A stretch of DNA of 34,192 bases from Myxococcales bacterium (GTDB taxonomy: Bacteria > Myxococcota_A > Polyangia > JAAYKL01), in contig JAAYKL010000048.1 of assembly GCA_012522445.1 (NCBI GenBank), positions 1 through 34,192 on the forward strand, in the 5' to 3' direction. Below, piece by piece: positions 15,939 through 25,141 of the stretch (position 1 is its first letter; the number at the start of each line of letters is the position of its first letter). The translations under genes were made by a program, and so were the position numbers. The notes below the pieces were generated by a model that was not told the origin of the DNA, made no database searches, and was given only the letters and a program-made list of their open reading frames with translations.

Positions 15939-18900
15939 TCAGGCGATGCGGCAACTCTGAAACGGATTTTCGGACAAAATGCACTGCACGCGGGGATGCT
16001 CCTGAAAGAGCGCGCGGTGCTTGGGGGTTTCGAAGAAGCTGGCCTTGTGGGCAATGGCTTCGCGGGCGCGAGACAATGCCCGTTGCGCCCCTTGAAAATC
16101 TTCGCACAAGTGCAACGTGTGAGCGCGGCGCCACCAGATGGTTTCGAGCTGCCGGATGATGTGCAGGTCGCCGATTTTGTCCTCGAGGAGATCGGTGGCG
16201 GCCAGGGCTTCCACCGACCGCCCCAAGAAGGCCAGGGCCAAACCGCGTAGGGCAGCGCCGTGCACCACTTCGGCCTCGGTTTGACTCGTCTGCGCCATAA
16301 TTGTGGCTTCTTCGGCGGCTTTCAATCCGCGCACGAGGTCGCCGTTTTGAATGCAGGCCGCCGCCAACAATTGGCGATGCCGCATCAACGACATGCGGCT
16401 GTCGGCCACGATGTGGTTGTCGAGCAACTGCAACAAGAGTTCTTGCGCCTCCGCCGGGTCGCCGCTCTCCAGCAGCAATTGCGCCATGCCGAATTCGGCC
16501 TCCACCTCGCCCACGGGCTCGTAGTTGTTGCGGCAAATGCGCAACGCGTCGGTGAGCAATATGCGGCCGCGTTCGAAGTCGCCCATCTCGATGCGCACGT
16601 CGGCACAGGCCACCAGCTTTCGGCCGCGCTCGCTGATGTCGCGGATTTGGCGATCGATGTCCACGGCGTGCTCCAAAAAATCGATGGACTCGATGAGGTT
16701 GCCCTGGGCCTGGGCGAGCAAACCCAAGTTTTTGAGCTGCGTGGATTCGTTGCGGCGATCGCTCAGGCGCCGGAAGAACACCATCGACATGGCCAGGGGC
16801 AAGGCCGCCGCGCCGATGCGCCCCATCTCCATCAACACCAACCCCTGGAAGCCCAAAATACGCGCCTTGAGATAGCGGTCGTCCTCGCTGTCGTCGAGAA
16901 GAGACAGCGCCCAACGGCAGCAGTCCATGGCGCGGTTCAGCTTGCCTTTTTCGATGCAAACGTAGCCCAGGGCGCGCAGGGACTCGACCTGGGTTTCGCG
17001 GTCTTGGGCCCCCCGGGCGTACCGCAGGGCCACCACCAATTTGGCCGCCGACTCGTCGAAGCTGCCGTTGTCGAACTCGTAGCGAGCGAAGCGATAATTG
17101 GCCTTGGCCAGCATGCGCGAGTCGTCGAACAAATGCCCCAGGGCCTCCATTTCGCGGATGGTGTCCAGGTGCACGTTGTGCATGCCCAGGTCGCGCAGCA
17201 CGCGCTCTTTGATGACCAGTGCCTGATACCGCTGCGGCGCTCCGGACGGCATGATGGCCAAGGCGCGCTCAATGAGGCGCAGGGCACGGCGGTTGGAATA
17301 GGCGCGCAGGGCGTGGCGGGCGGCCTCCAGATAGTAATGCGCGGCGTGTTCGGTTTGCTCGCTGCGCTCCAGGTGCCAAGCGATGCGGTCGTGGGGGATG
17401 GGGTGGTTTTCGGCGTGCAACAAAATCAGGCGACGGGCTTCGGTTTGGTGAATGGTGATTTTGTCATCCCGAGACAAACCGGCATAGGCCGCCTCGCGCT
17501 CCATGGCCTTGTTGAAGCGATAGCGCGGCATCGCATTTTGGGCGTTGGGCAGCAGCACGAAGAAGCCCAGCCGCACCAGCTCCGCCACTTCGCTTTGCAC
17601 CGCCTTGCCCAACGTGCTCTCCAGGGTTTTCTCCGTAAAGTCGAAGCCGATGGCCGCCGCCGCACGCAACACAGTGCGCAAGGGAGTGGCCAGGGAGTCG
17701 ATGCGTCCCGCGGCGATGCCCTCCATGGTGGCGGGCAAGCGAATGGGACCGGGGCGCGCCTGGCGGTAGGCCGGCGCACCGCTACCGTCGCGGGTGACCT
17801 CTTGCAAGATGCCCCGCTCGATGAGCGTGTCGATGAGCTCCGCCGCAAAGAAGGGGTTGCCGTGGGAGCGCTCCAGAATGAGCTGGGTGATCTCCTCGAT
17901 GTCCGCCCCCTGCCCCAGGCGCGACGCGATAATCTGGCGCATGACCGCTTCGGGGAGTTCACCCACCTCAAGGCGATCGAGGTTTTCGATGCGGCGCCCC
18001 TGAAAGGTTTTGTGCGGCCCGATGAAGATGGCCAACACCGGCGTCGCCAGCAAACTGCTCGCCAACTCCGCCAGAATGTCGACGCTGGGGCCGTCCATCC
18101 ACTGGGCGTTGTCGACCACCAGCACAACACCGCGTTTCTCGCCGCGTTCCTTGGCGATGTGCGCCAAGAGCACCCCCACCGCAAAGGCCAGCTTTCGAAT
18201 CAGCGCCCGGGGGTTGTCCAGGGCGCGCGACCAAAGGGCAAGGGGATCCGAGAGCACGCGCGTGAAGAAAGCGTCCTGGCGCGCGAGGTAATGGGGCGCC
18301 CCGGCAAACAGCGGTTGTAAGACTTTTCGCAGGTCCAGCGCCGCAGCGTGCTCGGCGACAAACAGCAAGTTGCGCAAGAGCTCCATGGTGGTGGCCAACG
18401 GCTGATCGCGCTCGGCGAAGAGGCTCTCCACGCGAATGATGCGCGCGCCATCGCCTTGCATGCGCTCGAGAAAATGCCGCACGATGCGCGTCTTGCCCAG
18501 GCCGAGGTCGCCGCTGATTTTGAGCAGCGTCGGCCTCCCGGTCATGGCGCGGCGGTAGGCCTCGTGGAGGCGCTCCATCTCGCGTTCACGCCCGACAAAG
18601 GCCAGGTTGTCCTGTGGGGTGACGTGCTGTCGTTCGCCGCGGCTCTTCACGCCCAAGACGCGGTGCCCCAGCAGGGGTTCCACGCCGTCTTCCTCATCTG
18701 GCGCCTCGCGCGGCAATACCTGGGGCGCGTCGAAGTTGTAGTCGGTGCGGGCCAAGCGGTACACCGGTCCGCAGGTCACGATTTCGGAGGGCGGGCAAAT
18801 CTCGATGAGGCGCTGGGCGTCCTGCACCAGGGTCGGATCGGGCTCGAACATCACAAACCCCGGCTCCGAACGCTTGCTGACCCGCGCCAGGCCCCGCGTC

Positions 18901-20189
18901 ACCGCCACGCGCACCGTCATGGTCAAGCGGTGATCCTCGGCGAGGGTTTTGACCACGTCGACCATGTCGATGGCCAAGCGGATGGCGCTGATGGCGTCTT
19001 CTAACGCGCTGACCGGCAACCCGAAGTAGACGCGCAGCGCATGGTCGTCGCGCCGAAAAATGCCGCGGGATTTGTAGGCGATCTCCTCGGTGAGATGATG
19101 AAACTCTTGCAGGACCGCCGCGCGCTGCGGATGCGGTGCAATCGAGGGCACCAGCGTTACCAACACCACGGGCTTGCTCTCCGAATCGCTCCAGTCGTGC
19201 TCTTGTGTCGTGCGCTCCATCACGCGGGTGGTGGCGTCGGTCACCACCGTCGCGGCGTCGACGTCGATCTTTTGCATCCGCTCCTTGGGGATGGTGTCGG
19301 AGATCCACGTCTCCAACGTGTGGGCGTCGTAGATATCTTCTTCTTGGTGCAGGTAAGCGCGCAGGTCTGCGGCCATGTCCCGCGCTGTGGCGTAACGCGA
19401 CTCCAAGTCGTGCTGCAGGGCGCGCACCGTCACGTCGTTCAAGGCCTGCGGCACCGTGGGTTCAATATCGATGGGGGGCGCCAGCTTCACCACCTCGCCG
19501 ATGGCCGGACGCGCAGCGGTGACGCCGACCAGCAGCTCGTGCAACACCACGCCCAGCGAATAGATATCGGCGCGGCGATCCACGGGGAGCCCCTGGGCTT
19601 GTTCCGGCGACATGTAGCCCAGCTTGCCCTTCACCTCGCCGGGCTTCTCGTTGACGTAGCGCGCCTTCACAATGCCAAAGTCCGTAACCTTTACGGCGCC
19701 GTCTCGCGAGATGAGCACGTTTTGCGGCGAGACATCGCGGTGCACCAACTCCAGCGGGTTGCCCTGCTCGTCCCGGCGCAAATGAGCGTACTCGAGACCC
19801 TTGGCGATCTCGGCCGCGATGAAGGCGCACAAGCCAAAGGGAATGCGGTGTCCCTCCTCGTAGGCCAGGGTTTGGATCTCGTGCAGATCGCAGCCGTCCA
19901 CGTGCTCCATGGCCAACACGTAGTGGGCGTCGATTTTCTCGAAGGCGTACACCTGGACGATGTTGCTGTGGTTGAGGCGCATGGCCACCCGGGCCTCCTC
20001 GACGAACATGTCGATGAAGCGCTCGTTGCGCGCCAACGCCGGGTGAATCTTCTTAATGACCAGCACCTTCTCAGTGCCGCCAGCCCCGCGAGAGCGCGCC
20101 AGGTGCACCTCGGCCATGCCGCCGGCGCCGATGCGCCCCAGCAACGTGTAACGCCCCAACTGGCTCGGTGTCACAATGGATTCGCTCAT
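15939..20189 (-). CDS. Ser/Thr protein kinase - degenerate cyclase - AAA/STAND ATPase - TPR protein
   Basis: 1416 residues, ATG at 20189, overlapping the upstream radical-SAM gene by 4 bp. Domains: kinase about 13-280 with Gly-loop G-R-I-G-A-G-G-M near 18-25, Lys near 46, catalytic H-R-D-V-S-P-Q-N near 150-157, D-F-G at 170-172 and S-P-E at 194-196, so catalytically complete; then about 338-485 a class III nucleotide-cyclase-like domain (Y-F-G-L-P-V-S-A-L-E-D-A-I near 388-400) that lacks the metal-binding Asp near V-T-L-V-P-S and is probably a pseudocyclase; then an ATPase beginning F-V-G-R-E-R-E with Walker A G-D-L-G-L-G-K-T near 560-567 and Walker B V-V-L-V-V-D-N; then a long TPR-type helical repeat region to the end. 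The kinase-cyclase-ATPase-TPR order is known in Myxococcota kinases that act as large signalling hubs. There is no TM segment, so it is cytoplasmic. Target unknown. Confidence 0.92.
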   Translation of the reverse strand: MSESIVTPSQLGRYTLLGRIGAGGMAEVHLARSRGAGGTEKVLVIKKIHPALARNERFIDMFVEEARVAMRLNHSNIVQVYAFEKIDAHYVLAMEHVDGCDLHEIQTLAYEEGHRIPFGLCAFIAAEIAKGLEYAHLRRDEQGNPLELVHRDVSPQNVLISRDGAVKVTDFGIVKARYVNEKPGEVKGKLGYMSPEQAQGLPVDRRADIYSLGVVLHELLVGVTAARPAIGEVVKLAPPIDIEPTVPQALNDVTVRALQHDLESRYATARDMAADLRAYLHQEEDIYDAHTLETWISDTIPKERMQKIDVDAATVVTDATTRVMERTTQEHDWSDSESKPVVLVTLVPSIAPHPQRAAVLQEFHHLTEEIAYKSRGIFRRDDHALRVYFGLPVSALEDAISAIRLAIDMVDVVKTLAEDHRLTMTVRVAVTRGLARVSKRSEPGFVMFEPDPTLVQDAQRLIEICPPSEIVTCGPVYRLARTDYNFDAPQVLPREAPDEEDGVEPLLGHRVLGVKSRGERQHVTPQDNLAFVGREREMERLHEAYRRAMTGRPTLLKISGDLGLGKTRIVRHFLERMQGDGARIIRVESLFAERDQPLATTMELLRNLLFVAEHAAALDLRKVLQPLFAGAPHYLARQDAFFTRVLSDPLALWSRALDNPRALIRKLAFAVGVLLAHIAKERGEKRGVVLVVDNAQWMDGPSVDILAELASSLLATPVLAIFIGPHKTFQGRRIENLDRLEVGELPEAVMRQIIASRLGQGADIEEITQLILERSHGNPFFAAELIDTLIERGILQEVTRDGSGAPAYRQARPGPIRLPATMEGIAAGRIDSLATPLRTVLRAAAAIGFDFTEKTLESTLGKAVQSEVAELVRLGFFVLLPNAQNAMPRYRFNKAMEREAAYAGLSRDDKITIHQTEARRLILLHAENHPIPHDRIAWHLERSEQTEHAAHYYLEAARHALRAYSNRRALRLIERALAIMPSGAPQRYQALVIKERVLRDLGMHNVHLDTIREMEALGHLFDDSRMLAKANYRFARYEFDNGSFDESAAKLVVALRYARGAQDRETQVESLRALGYVCIEKGKLNRAMDCCRWALSLLDDSEDDRYLKARILGFQGLVLMEMGRIGAAALPLAMSMVFFRRLSDRRNESTQLKNLGLLAQAQGNLIESIDFLEHAVDIDRQIRDISERGRKLVACADVRIEMGDFERGRILLTDALRICRNNYEPVGEVEAEFGMAQLLLESGDPAEAQELLLQLLDNHIVADSRMSLMRHRQLLAAACIQNGDLVRGLKAAEEATIMAQTSQTEAEVVHGAALRGLALAFLGRSVEALAATDLLEDKIGDLHIIRQLETIWWRRAHTLHLCEDFQGAQRALSRAREAIAHKASFFETPKHRALFQEHPRVQCILSENPFQSCRIA

Positions 20190-22834
20190 GCCGGGACTCC
20201 TTCGGGCGATGCGGGCGATGCGTCGGGCAGCACCGATTCGTCCCACCAGCGGGTGCGCACCACCCAGGGTTCTTCGGTGCCCTCGGGCAACAGCGACGCC
20301 AACACCTCGGCCGGGCGGGTGCCACCGGCGCCGGTGACGCGCAGCCGCATGAAGAGCGGTGTGCGCCCAGACAGTTCGAAGTGGGGCGCCAGCACCGAGA
20401 CATCCTCGCAGATGTGCGCTGCCAGGACGAAGGGACGGACGTCGATCTCTTTGCGCCGCCCCTTGCGCTCGCGCCACACCCGCAGCTCGTCTGATGCCAG
20501 CAGGCGGGACACCACCGCTTCGAGTTCGGGGCGCGCCACCGGCACCAGCGCGATGTAGTCGGCGGCGGCCAGCACCCGGGAGAGCTTGGGCGCGTCCGGC
20601 GTGAGGCGGAGGACCTGTTGCAACCCCAGATCGGGCGGCAGGGCGGCGGCCAGTCGCGTCGCAATCTCGGCGTCCTCCGGCGGGTCGAGCAACCAAAAGT
20701 CGAAGGGCTCGGCCAGGGCCCCGCTGCCCAAAGGCAAGGGCGGCGGCGCTTCAATGCGGGGCTTGGGATGAAACCCCTGGGTGTAATAGACGTCGAGCCC
20801 GGCGCGGCGCAGGCTGCGCATTAAGTGGCGCATGGTGTCGAGATGCCCCAAAAACATTTGCCGGCCCACAATGGAAAAATAAAAACGAAACCGCACCGGT
20901 GGGGCGTCGCTCGCCTGCAACACGGGTTGCGGCACCGGGCGGGCGGGCTTTTCGCGGGGCGCCTCCAACGTGGAGACATCGGGGGCAGCGGCGCGGCGCG
21001 GCTTGACGGGCAAGTCGGCGCGGCGGCACTTGAGGCCGCAGGTGTGACAGACAAACTGCGTCGCATCGCCTTGGGCATCGGCAAAGACCCCGCAGGGCGC
21101 CGTGAGTTCGGCAGCGCGGGCCGCATCGCGTTCGGCGACGAGAAAAGACGGGGTGATGCCGGTGTCCACAATGTCCCAGGGCAGGGGCGCGCCGTCGGGG
21201 ATGGCCGCCAGATAGGACGCCGTGTCGATGTCCTGCAAGGCCGCGGTCCAGATGTCTTCGCGGAACATGTCGTCCCAGCCGTCGAAGCGCGCACCGGCCT
21301 GCATGGCCCGCTCGATGGCATCGGCCAGGGCCGCGTCGCCGCGACACAGCACGCCTTCGAGCCAGGAGAGGCGCACATCGTGGGTGCGGACGTCGATGCG
21401 GTGGCGCCGGGCCAGGTCGCTGATAAAGCGTTGGCGCGCCACGATTTCGTCGCGGGGCAGCATGGGCTCGCGTTCAAACGGCGTGAAGGGCTTGGGCACA
21501 AACGTGGAGATGGAGGCCACCACGTCGACCCGTCCTTTGGGCAGTCGCTGTCGCCCCAGGGCGCGCAGCCGCACCGACAGATGGACGATCTCGGCGAGGT
21601 CCTCCTCGGTTTCGGTGGGCAGGCCCAGCATGAAGTAGAGCTTGATGCGCCCGATACCGCTGTCGAAGAAACGCGCTGCCGCGGCCATCAAGTCGGCCTC
21701 GGAGACGTTTTTGTTCACCACGTCGCGCAGCCGTTGGGTGCCGGCCTCCGGAGCCAAGGTTACACCGGTGGCGCGCAGCCGGGCCAACACCGCCACCAGT
21801 TCGGCGGACAATCCGTAAGCGCGCAGCGAGGGCACCGCTAAGGAGACGCGCTTCGGCGTCCAGGTGTCGCCCAGGGAGGTGACCAGCTCGGCGATGCGGC
21901 TGTGATCGGCGCTGGATAGGGCCGCCAGTGAGGCCTCGTCGTAGCCCAGCGAGCACACCGCACGCGCCACTGCGGCCTGGGCCGACGCCACCGTTCGCTC
22001 GCGCACCGGCCGGTAGAGAAAGCCCGCCTGGCAGAAACGGCAACCCTCGGTGCAGCCGCGGGCGATCTCGAAGCTGAAGCGATCGAACACCGCTGCCACA
22101 GTCGGCACCGGCCCCGCACCGGTGGTGTGGGCGTTTAAATCGGACACCGCCGCCAGCGTGGCCACCCCGGGTGTCGTCGCCACCCAGCGCCGCGCTTCCG
22201 CGTTGTATTGCCGCGTGAGCTGCCCCGGTGCCAACACGTGGGGCAAGGCCGCCAGGGCGTCGATTTGCGCACTGCGGGACCGGCCTTCGCGCTTGAACTG
22301 CGCCAGCTTTTCAATCACGGCGGGCAGGGCCTCCTCGCCGTCACCGGTGAGCACCAGGTCGAAGAAGGGCGCCATGGGCTCGCTCTGCAGCGCCACCGGC
22401 CCCCCGGCGATCACGATGGGATCCCCCGCACCGCGCGCCGCCGACCGCAGCGGAATGCCGCCGAGCTCGAGCATGGCCAGCACGTTGGTGTACGTGAGTT
22501 CGTACTGCAGCGAGAAGCCCACCAGGTCGAATGCGCGCAGCGGCCGCGCCCCCTCCAGCGACAACAGGGGCAAGTCGTGCGCCCGCAGTTGGGCCTCCAT
22601 GTCCGGCCAGGGCATAAAGACGCGCTCGGCGCTCATGCCGGGCATCTGGTGAATGACTTCGTAAAGGATGGACAGGCCCATGTGGCTGGTGCCGATCTCA
22701 TAGGCATCGGGAAAGGCCAGGGCCACGCGCACATCGGCGTGCGCCGGGGGTTCGACAGCGCCGAACTCTCCGCCCAGGTATCGCCCGGGACGCGTGACGT
22801 GGCGCAAAATGGCGCGATAGGGGTGTTGCAACAT
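20186..22834 (-). CDS. Radical SAM protein fused to a DUF2344 (radical-SAM-linked) domain
   Basis: 882 residues. The N-terminal two thirds are of the TIGR03960 kind (a B12-binding-like region, then the radical SAM core). The 4Fe-4S cluster cysteines are C-T-E-G-C-R-F-C at 261-268, and P-G-R-Y-L-G-G-E near 16-23 is the family N-terminal motif. A C-H-T-C-G-L-K-C segment near 620 may be a second metal site. The C-terminal part, from about residue 655, is a TIGR03936/DUF2344 domain (F-L-G-H-L-D-T-M-R-H, Q-G-F-H-P-K-P-R). In Firmicutes these two parts are often separate neighbouring genes; here they are one chain. The substrate is unknown; an rRNA or tRNA modification role has been suggested for relatives. 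It overlaps the kinase gene. The nearest ribosome site, GAGG, is only two bases from the ATG. Confidence 0.93.
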   Translation of the reverse strand: MLQHPYRAILRHVTRPGRYLGGEFGAVEPPAHADVRVALAFPDAYEIGTSHMGLSILYEVIHQMPGMSAERVFMPWPDMEAQLRAHDLPLLSLEGARPLRAFDLVGFSLQYELTYTNVLAMLELGGIPLRSAARGAGDPIVIAGGPVALQSEPMAPFFDLVLTGDGEEALPAVIEKLAQFKREGRSRSAQIDALAALPHVLAPGQLTRQYNAEARRWVATTPGVATLAAVSDLNAHTTGAGPVPTVAAVFDRFSFEIARGCTEGCRFCQAGFLYRPVRERTVASAQAAVARAVCSLGYDEASLAALSSADHSRIAELVTSLGDTWTPKRVSLAVPSLRAYGLSAELVAVLARLRATGVTLAPEAGTQRLRDVVNKNVSEADLMAAAARFFDSGIGRIKLYFMLGLPTETEEDLAEIVHLSVRLRALGRQRLPKGRVDVVASISTFVPKPFTPFEREPMLPRDEIVARQRFISDLARRHRIDVRTHDVRLSWLEGVLCRGDAALADAIERAMQAGARFDGWDDMFREDIWTAALQDIDTASYLAAIPDGAPLPWDIVDTGITPSFLVAERDAARAAELTAPCGVFADAQGDATQFVCHTCGLKCRRADLPVKPRRAAAPDVSTLEAPREKPARPVPQPVLQASDAPPVRFRFYFSIVGRQMFLGHLDTMRHLMRSLRRAGLDVYYTQGFHPKPRIEAPPPLPLGSGALAEPFDFWLLDPPEDAEIATRLAAALPPDLGLQQVLRLTPDAPKLSRVLAAADYIALVPVARPELEAVVSRLLASDELRVWRERKGRRKEIDVRPFVLAAHICEDVSVLAPHFELSGRTPLFMRLRVTGAGGTRPAEVLASLLPEGTEEPWVVRTRWWDESVLPDASPASPEGVPA

Positions 22835-22914
22835 GGCCTCGACGTTACTGTGAAATGCGGTTTTTTTAAAGAGCGCAACCGCGCCCCTCTCCGCGCCCCC
22901 CGCAGCGGCTTTTC

Positions 22915-22943
22915 CCTATATGACAAAGTCGCCTTGCCCACAA
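22915..22943 (-). promoter_or_regulatory. Candidate promoter of the radical-SAM/kinase operon
   Basis: TTGTGG at 22938-22943 and TATAGG at 22915-22920, spacer 17 bp. It is divergent from the rubrerythrin promoter 30 bp away. Confidence 0.4.
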
Positions 22944-22973
22944 CCACGCGTGCAAAGATGCCGGCACACTGTC

Positions 22974-23001
22974 TTTACAGGCGCACATTTTCTGCTACAT
23001 T
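22974..23001 (+). promoter_or_regulatory. Candidate rubrerythrin promoter
   Basis: TTTACA at 22974-22979 and TACATT at 22996-23001, spacer 16 bp; five and five of six consensus bases. A start near 23008 gives a leader of about 60 bases. Confidence 0.5.
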
Positions 23002-23070
23002 GTGTGCCCACCGCGACCCGGTGAAACGAACACATCCACGCAACCTTTAACCCAACAAACGAGGTACCCA

Positions 23071-23646
23071 ATGTCCAAAGTCAAAGGAACCGAGACCGAA
23101 AAAAACCTACTCAAAGCCTTTGCCGGAGAGTCCCAGGCGCGCAACCGCTACACCTACTACGCCGCCGTCGCCCGCAAAGAGGGTTACCGCCAAATCGAAG
23201 CCCTGTTCATCGAAACCGCTGAAAACGAGCGGGAGCACGCCAAGCGCTTCTTTAAATTCCTGGAGGGCGGCGACCTCGAAATCACCGCCACCTATCCGGC
23301 GGGCAAAATCGGCACCACCCTCGAAAACCTCAAGGCCGCGGCCATGGGCGAAAACGAAGAGTGGGCCGAGCTCTATCCCGCGTTTGCCGACACCGCCAAA
23401 CAAGAGGGCTTTCCCGAAATCGCCGCCGCGTTCCGCATGATCGCCAAGGTCGAAAAAGAGCACGAAGAGCGCTACCTCAAGCTCGCCGCCAACATCGAGA
23501 GCGGCAAAGTGTTCAAAAAAGACGCCCCGGTGCGCTGGAAGTGCCGCAACTGCGGTTATGTCCACGAAGGCGACACGGCCCCCGAGATGTGCCCCGCCTG
23601 CGTCCACCCGCAAGAGCACTTCGAGATCAAAGAAGACACCTACTAA
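23071..23646 (+). CDS. Rubrerythrin
   Basis: 191 residues, the classic rubrerythrin size. The N-terminal ferritin-like four-helix domain has diiron-ligand motifs E-S-Q-A-R-N-R-Y near 19-26, E-N-E-R-E-H-A-K near 51-58 and E-K-E-H-E-E-R-Y near 128-135; the C-terminal rubredoxin-like domain has C-R-N-C-G-Y and C-P-A-C. It reduces hydrogen peroxide in the cytoplasm, with electrons from NADH via rubredoxin or similar, typical of anaerobic or microaerophilic lifestyles. The start at 23071 is preceded by GAGG; longer upstream starts lie in the promoter. It is transcribed alone. Confidence 0.96.
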   Translation: MSKVKGTETEKNLLKAFAGESQARNRYTYYAAVARKEGYRQIEALFIETAENEREHAKRFFKFLEGGDLEITATYPAGKIGTTLENLKAAAMGENEEWAELYPAFADTAKQEGFPEIAAAFRMIAKVEKEHEERYLKLAANIESGKVFKKDAPVRWKCRNCGYVHEGDTAPEMCPACVHPQEHFEIKEDTY

Positions 23647-23676
23647 TCGCCCCGCCCTTCCCCAACGAATTTTCCA

Positions 23677-24720
23677 TCACGGCAAAATAAGCATCGCGTC
23701 GCCGTAGCTGTAAAAGCGATAGCCCGCGTCCACGGCCTCGCGATAGGCCGCCAGCACGAACTCGCGCCCGGCCATGGCGGACACCAGGCACAGCAGGGTG
23801 GAGCGCGGCAGGTGAAAATTGGTGAGCAGGGCGTCCACCACCTGGAAGCGATGGGGCGGTGCGATGAAGATGCGCGTCGACCCAGTACCGCTGCGCAGGG
23901 CTCCCCACGCCGCCACGGCGCCTTCTAGGGTACGCACCGTCGTGGTGCCCACCGCCAACACCGGATGCTGGGCCTGCCGGGCCGCCGCAATGCGCTGCGC
24001 CGCCGCTTCCCCAATGACAAAGAACTCCTCGTCCATCTCGTGCGCGCCCAGATCGTCGGCGGTGATGGGGCGAAAGGTGCCCGGGCCGACATGCAGTGTG
24101 ACATGCGCGGTGTCGTGGCCCGCCCCAGATATCTCCGCCAGCAGCTCCGGTGTAAAGTGCAGTCCCGCAGTGGGGGCCGCGACCGAACCGTCGTGGGCGG
24201 CAAAGACCGTCTGGTAGCGCTCCGCATCGTCGCTATCGGGCGGGCGGCGGATGTAGGGCGGCAGCGGGATCTCCCCGCTTCGCTGCAGCAACTGCAATAC
24301 CGCGTCGCGCCGGGCATTCACGCGCAGGCGCACCTCACCGCGCGCGCGTCGCTCATCCACCTCGCCCCAGATGCCGGGCCCCAAGGAAATGCGCGCACCG
24401 GGGCGCAGCGGGCGATTGGCCCGACACAGCGCCACCCACGCAGAGGAATCCGCATCGCTCGCCGCACAGCGCACGAACAGCACTTCGACGCGTCCGCCGG
24501 TGTCCCGCTGGGCGTGCAGGCGCGCCGGGATGACCCGGGTGGCGTTGAACACCAGCAGGCTCTGGGCGGGCAAGTAGGCGGGCAAGTCCTGGATGCGGGC
24601 GTGCTCCCAGCGCTGCGCCGTCGGATACAGCACCATGAGCCGGCCGCCATCCCGCTGAGCCGGGGGGTGAAAGGCGATTTGGGATTCGGGCAGCGCGTAA
24701 TCGAAGAGTTCGGTTTTCAT
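23677..24720 (-). CDS. queA: S-adenosylmethionine:tRNA ribosyltransferase-isomerase
   Basis: 347 residues, normal for QueA, which transfers and rearranges the ribosyl moiety of SAM onto preQ1-modified tRNA to make epoxyqueuosine. The N-terminus F-D-Y-A-L-P-E-S-Q-I-A and the C-terminal segments G-T-T-T-V-R-T-L-E, N-F-H-L-P-R-S-T-L-L and Y-S-Y-G-D-A-M-L-I-L-P are characteristic. It is last gene of a minus-strand cluster and starts 21 bp after the previous stop; no Shine-Dalgarno is evident. The next gene downstream, rubrerythrin, is convergent. Confidence 0.95.
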   Translation of the reverse strand: MKTELFDYALPESQIAFHPPAQRDGGRLMVLYPTAQRWEHARIQDLPAYLPAQSLLVFNATRVIPARLHAQRDTGGRVEVLFVRCAASDADSSAWVALCRANRPLRPGARISLGPGIWGEVDERRARGEVRLRVNARRDAVLQLLQRSGEIPLPPYIRRPPDSDDAERYQTVFAAHDGSVAAPTAGLHFTPELLAEISGAGHDTAHVTLHVGPGTFRPITADDLGAHEMDEEFFVIGEAAAQRIAAARQAQHPVLAVGTTTVRTLEGAVAAWGALRSGTGSTRIFIAPPHRFQVVDALLTNFHLPRSTLLCLVSAMAGREFVLAAYREAVDAGYRFYSYGDAMLILP

Positions 24721-24741
24721 CGGCAGCAGCGGCGCGGTGCC

Positions 24742-25119
24742 CTACGGACCCACGTCGACATCGAAGGTGTAAGACCGGGGCGAGCGCGACGGAGACCAGA
24801 GCTCCACCGCAATGGTGTGGCGCCCCTGGGCCAGGGATGCGCTGTCCACCGCAATGACAGCTTGGCCGCGCTCCAGGGCAATTTGTTGGCCGGCGTGTTG
24901 CAGTTGGGCATCCGGAGGCGCCTTGGCAAACCAGAGCACAAACTCCCACGACTGCCCATCCGCCGACAGGCGCACGGCCTGCACTTCGAGGCGGGGCACC
25001 GCTCCCCAAAAGAACCAAGCGCTGAGCAGGGCGGCCACCAGTCCCATGGCCATGAAGGTCCAAGGCAGCCAGCGTCTCGCCGTTGTGCGGGGCGCGCGGG
25101 TGGGAGGGTTGTTGGACAA
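24742..25119 (-). CDS. Small inner-membrane-anchored protein with beta-sandwich-like ectodomain
   Basis: 125 residues from a TTG start at 25117-25119 that has a good ribosome site (AGGAG seven bases upstream); no ATG lies before the TM helix. A TM anchor is near residues 17-40 (M-A-M-G-L-V-A-A-L-L), and the remainder is a single beta-rich domain with Q-G-R-H-T-I-A-V-E-L-W. Family not recognised. It is 22 bp downstream of the degenerate metallophosphoesterase gene and 21 bp upstream of queA. Confidence 0.6.
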   Translation of the reverse strand: MSNNPPTRAPRTTARRWLPWTFMAMGLVAALLSAWFFWGAVPRLEVQAVRLSADGQSWEFVLWFAKAPPDAQLQHAGQQIALERGQAVIAVDSASLAQGRHTIAVELWSPSRSPRSYTFDVDVGP

Positions 25120-25141
25120 GCGGGCTCCTCTCCTGGGCAGC

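Noticed and set aside
16260..20558. Long plus-strand frames over the kinase gene
   Set aside because: They are shadows of the high-GC kinase gene on the other strand, rich in Gln, His and Val without any domain.
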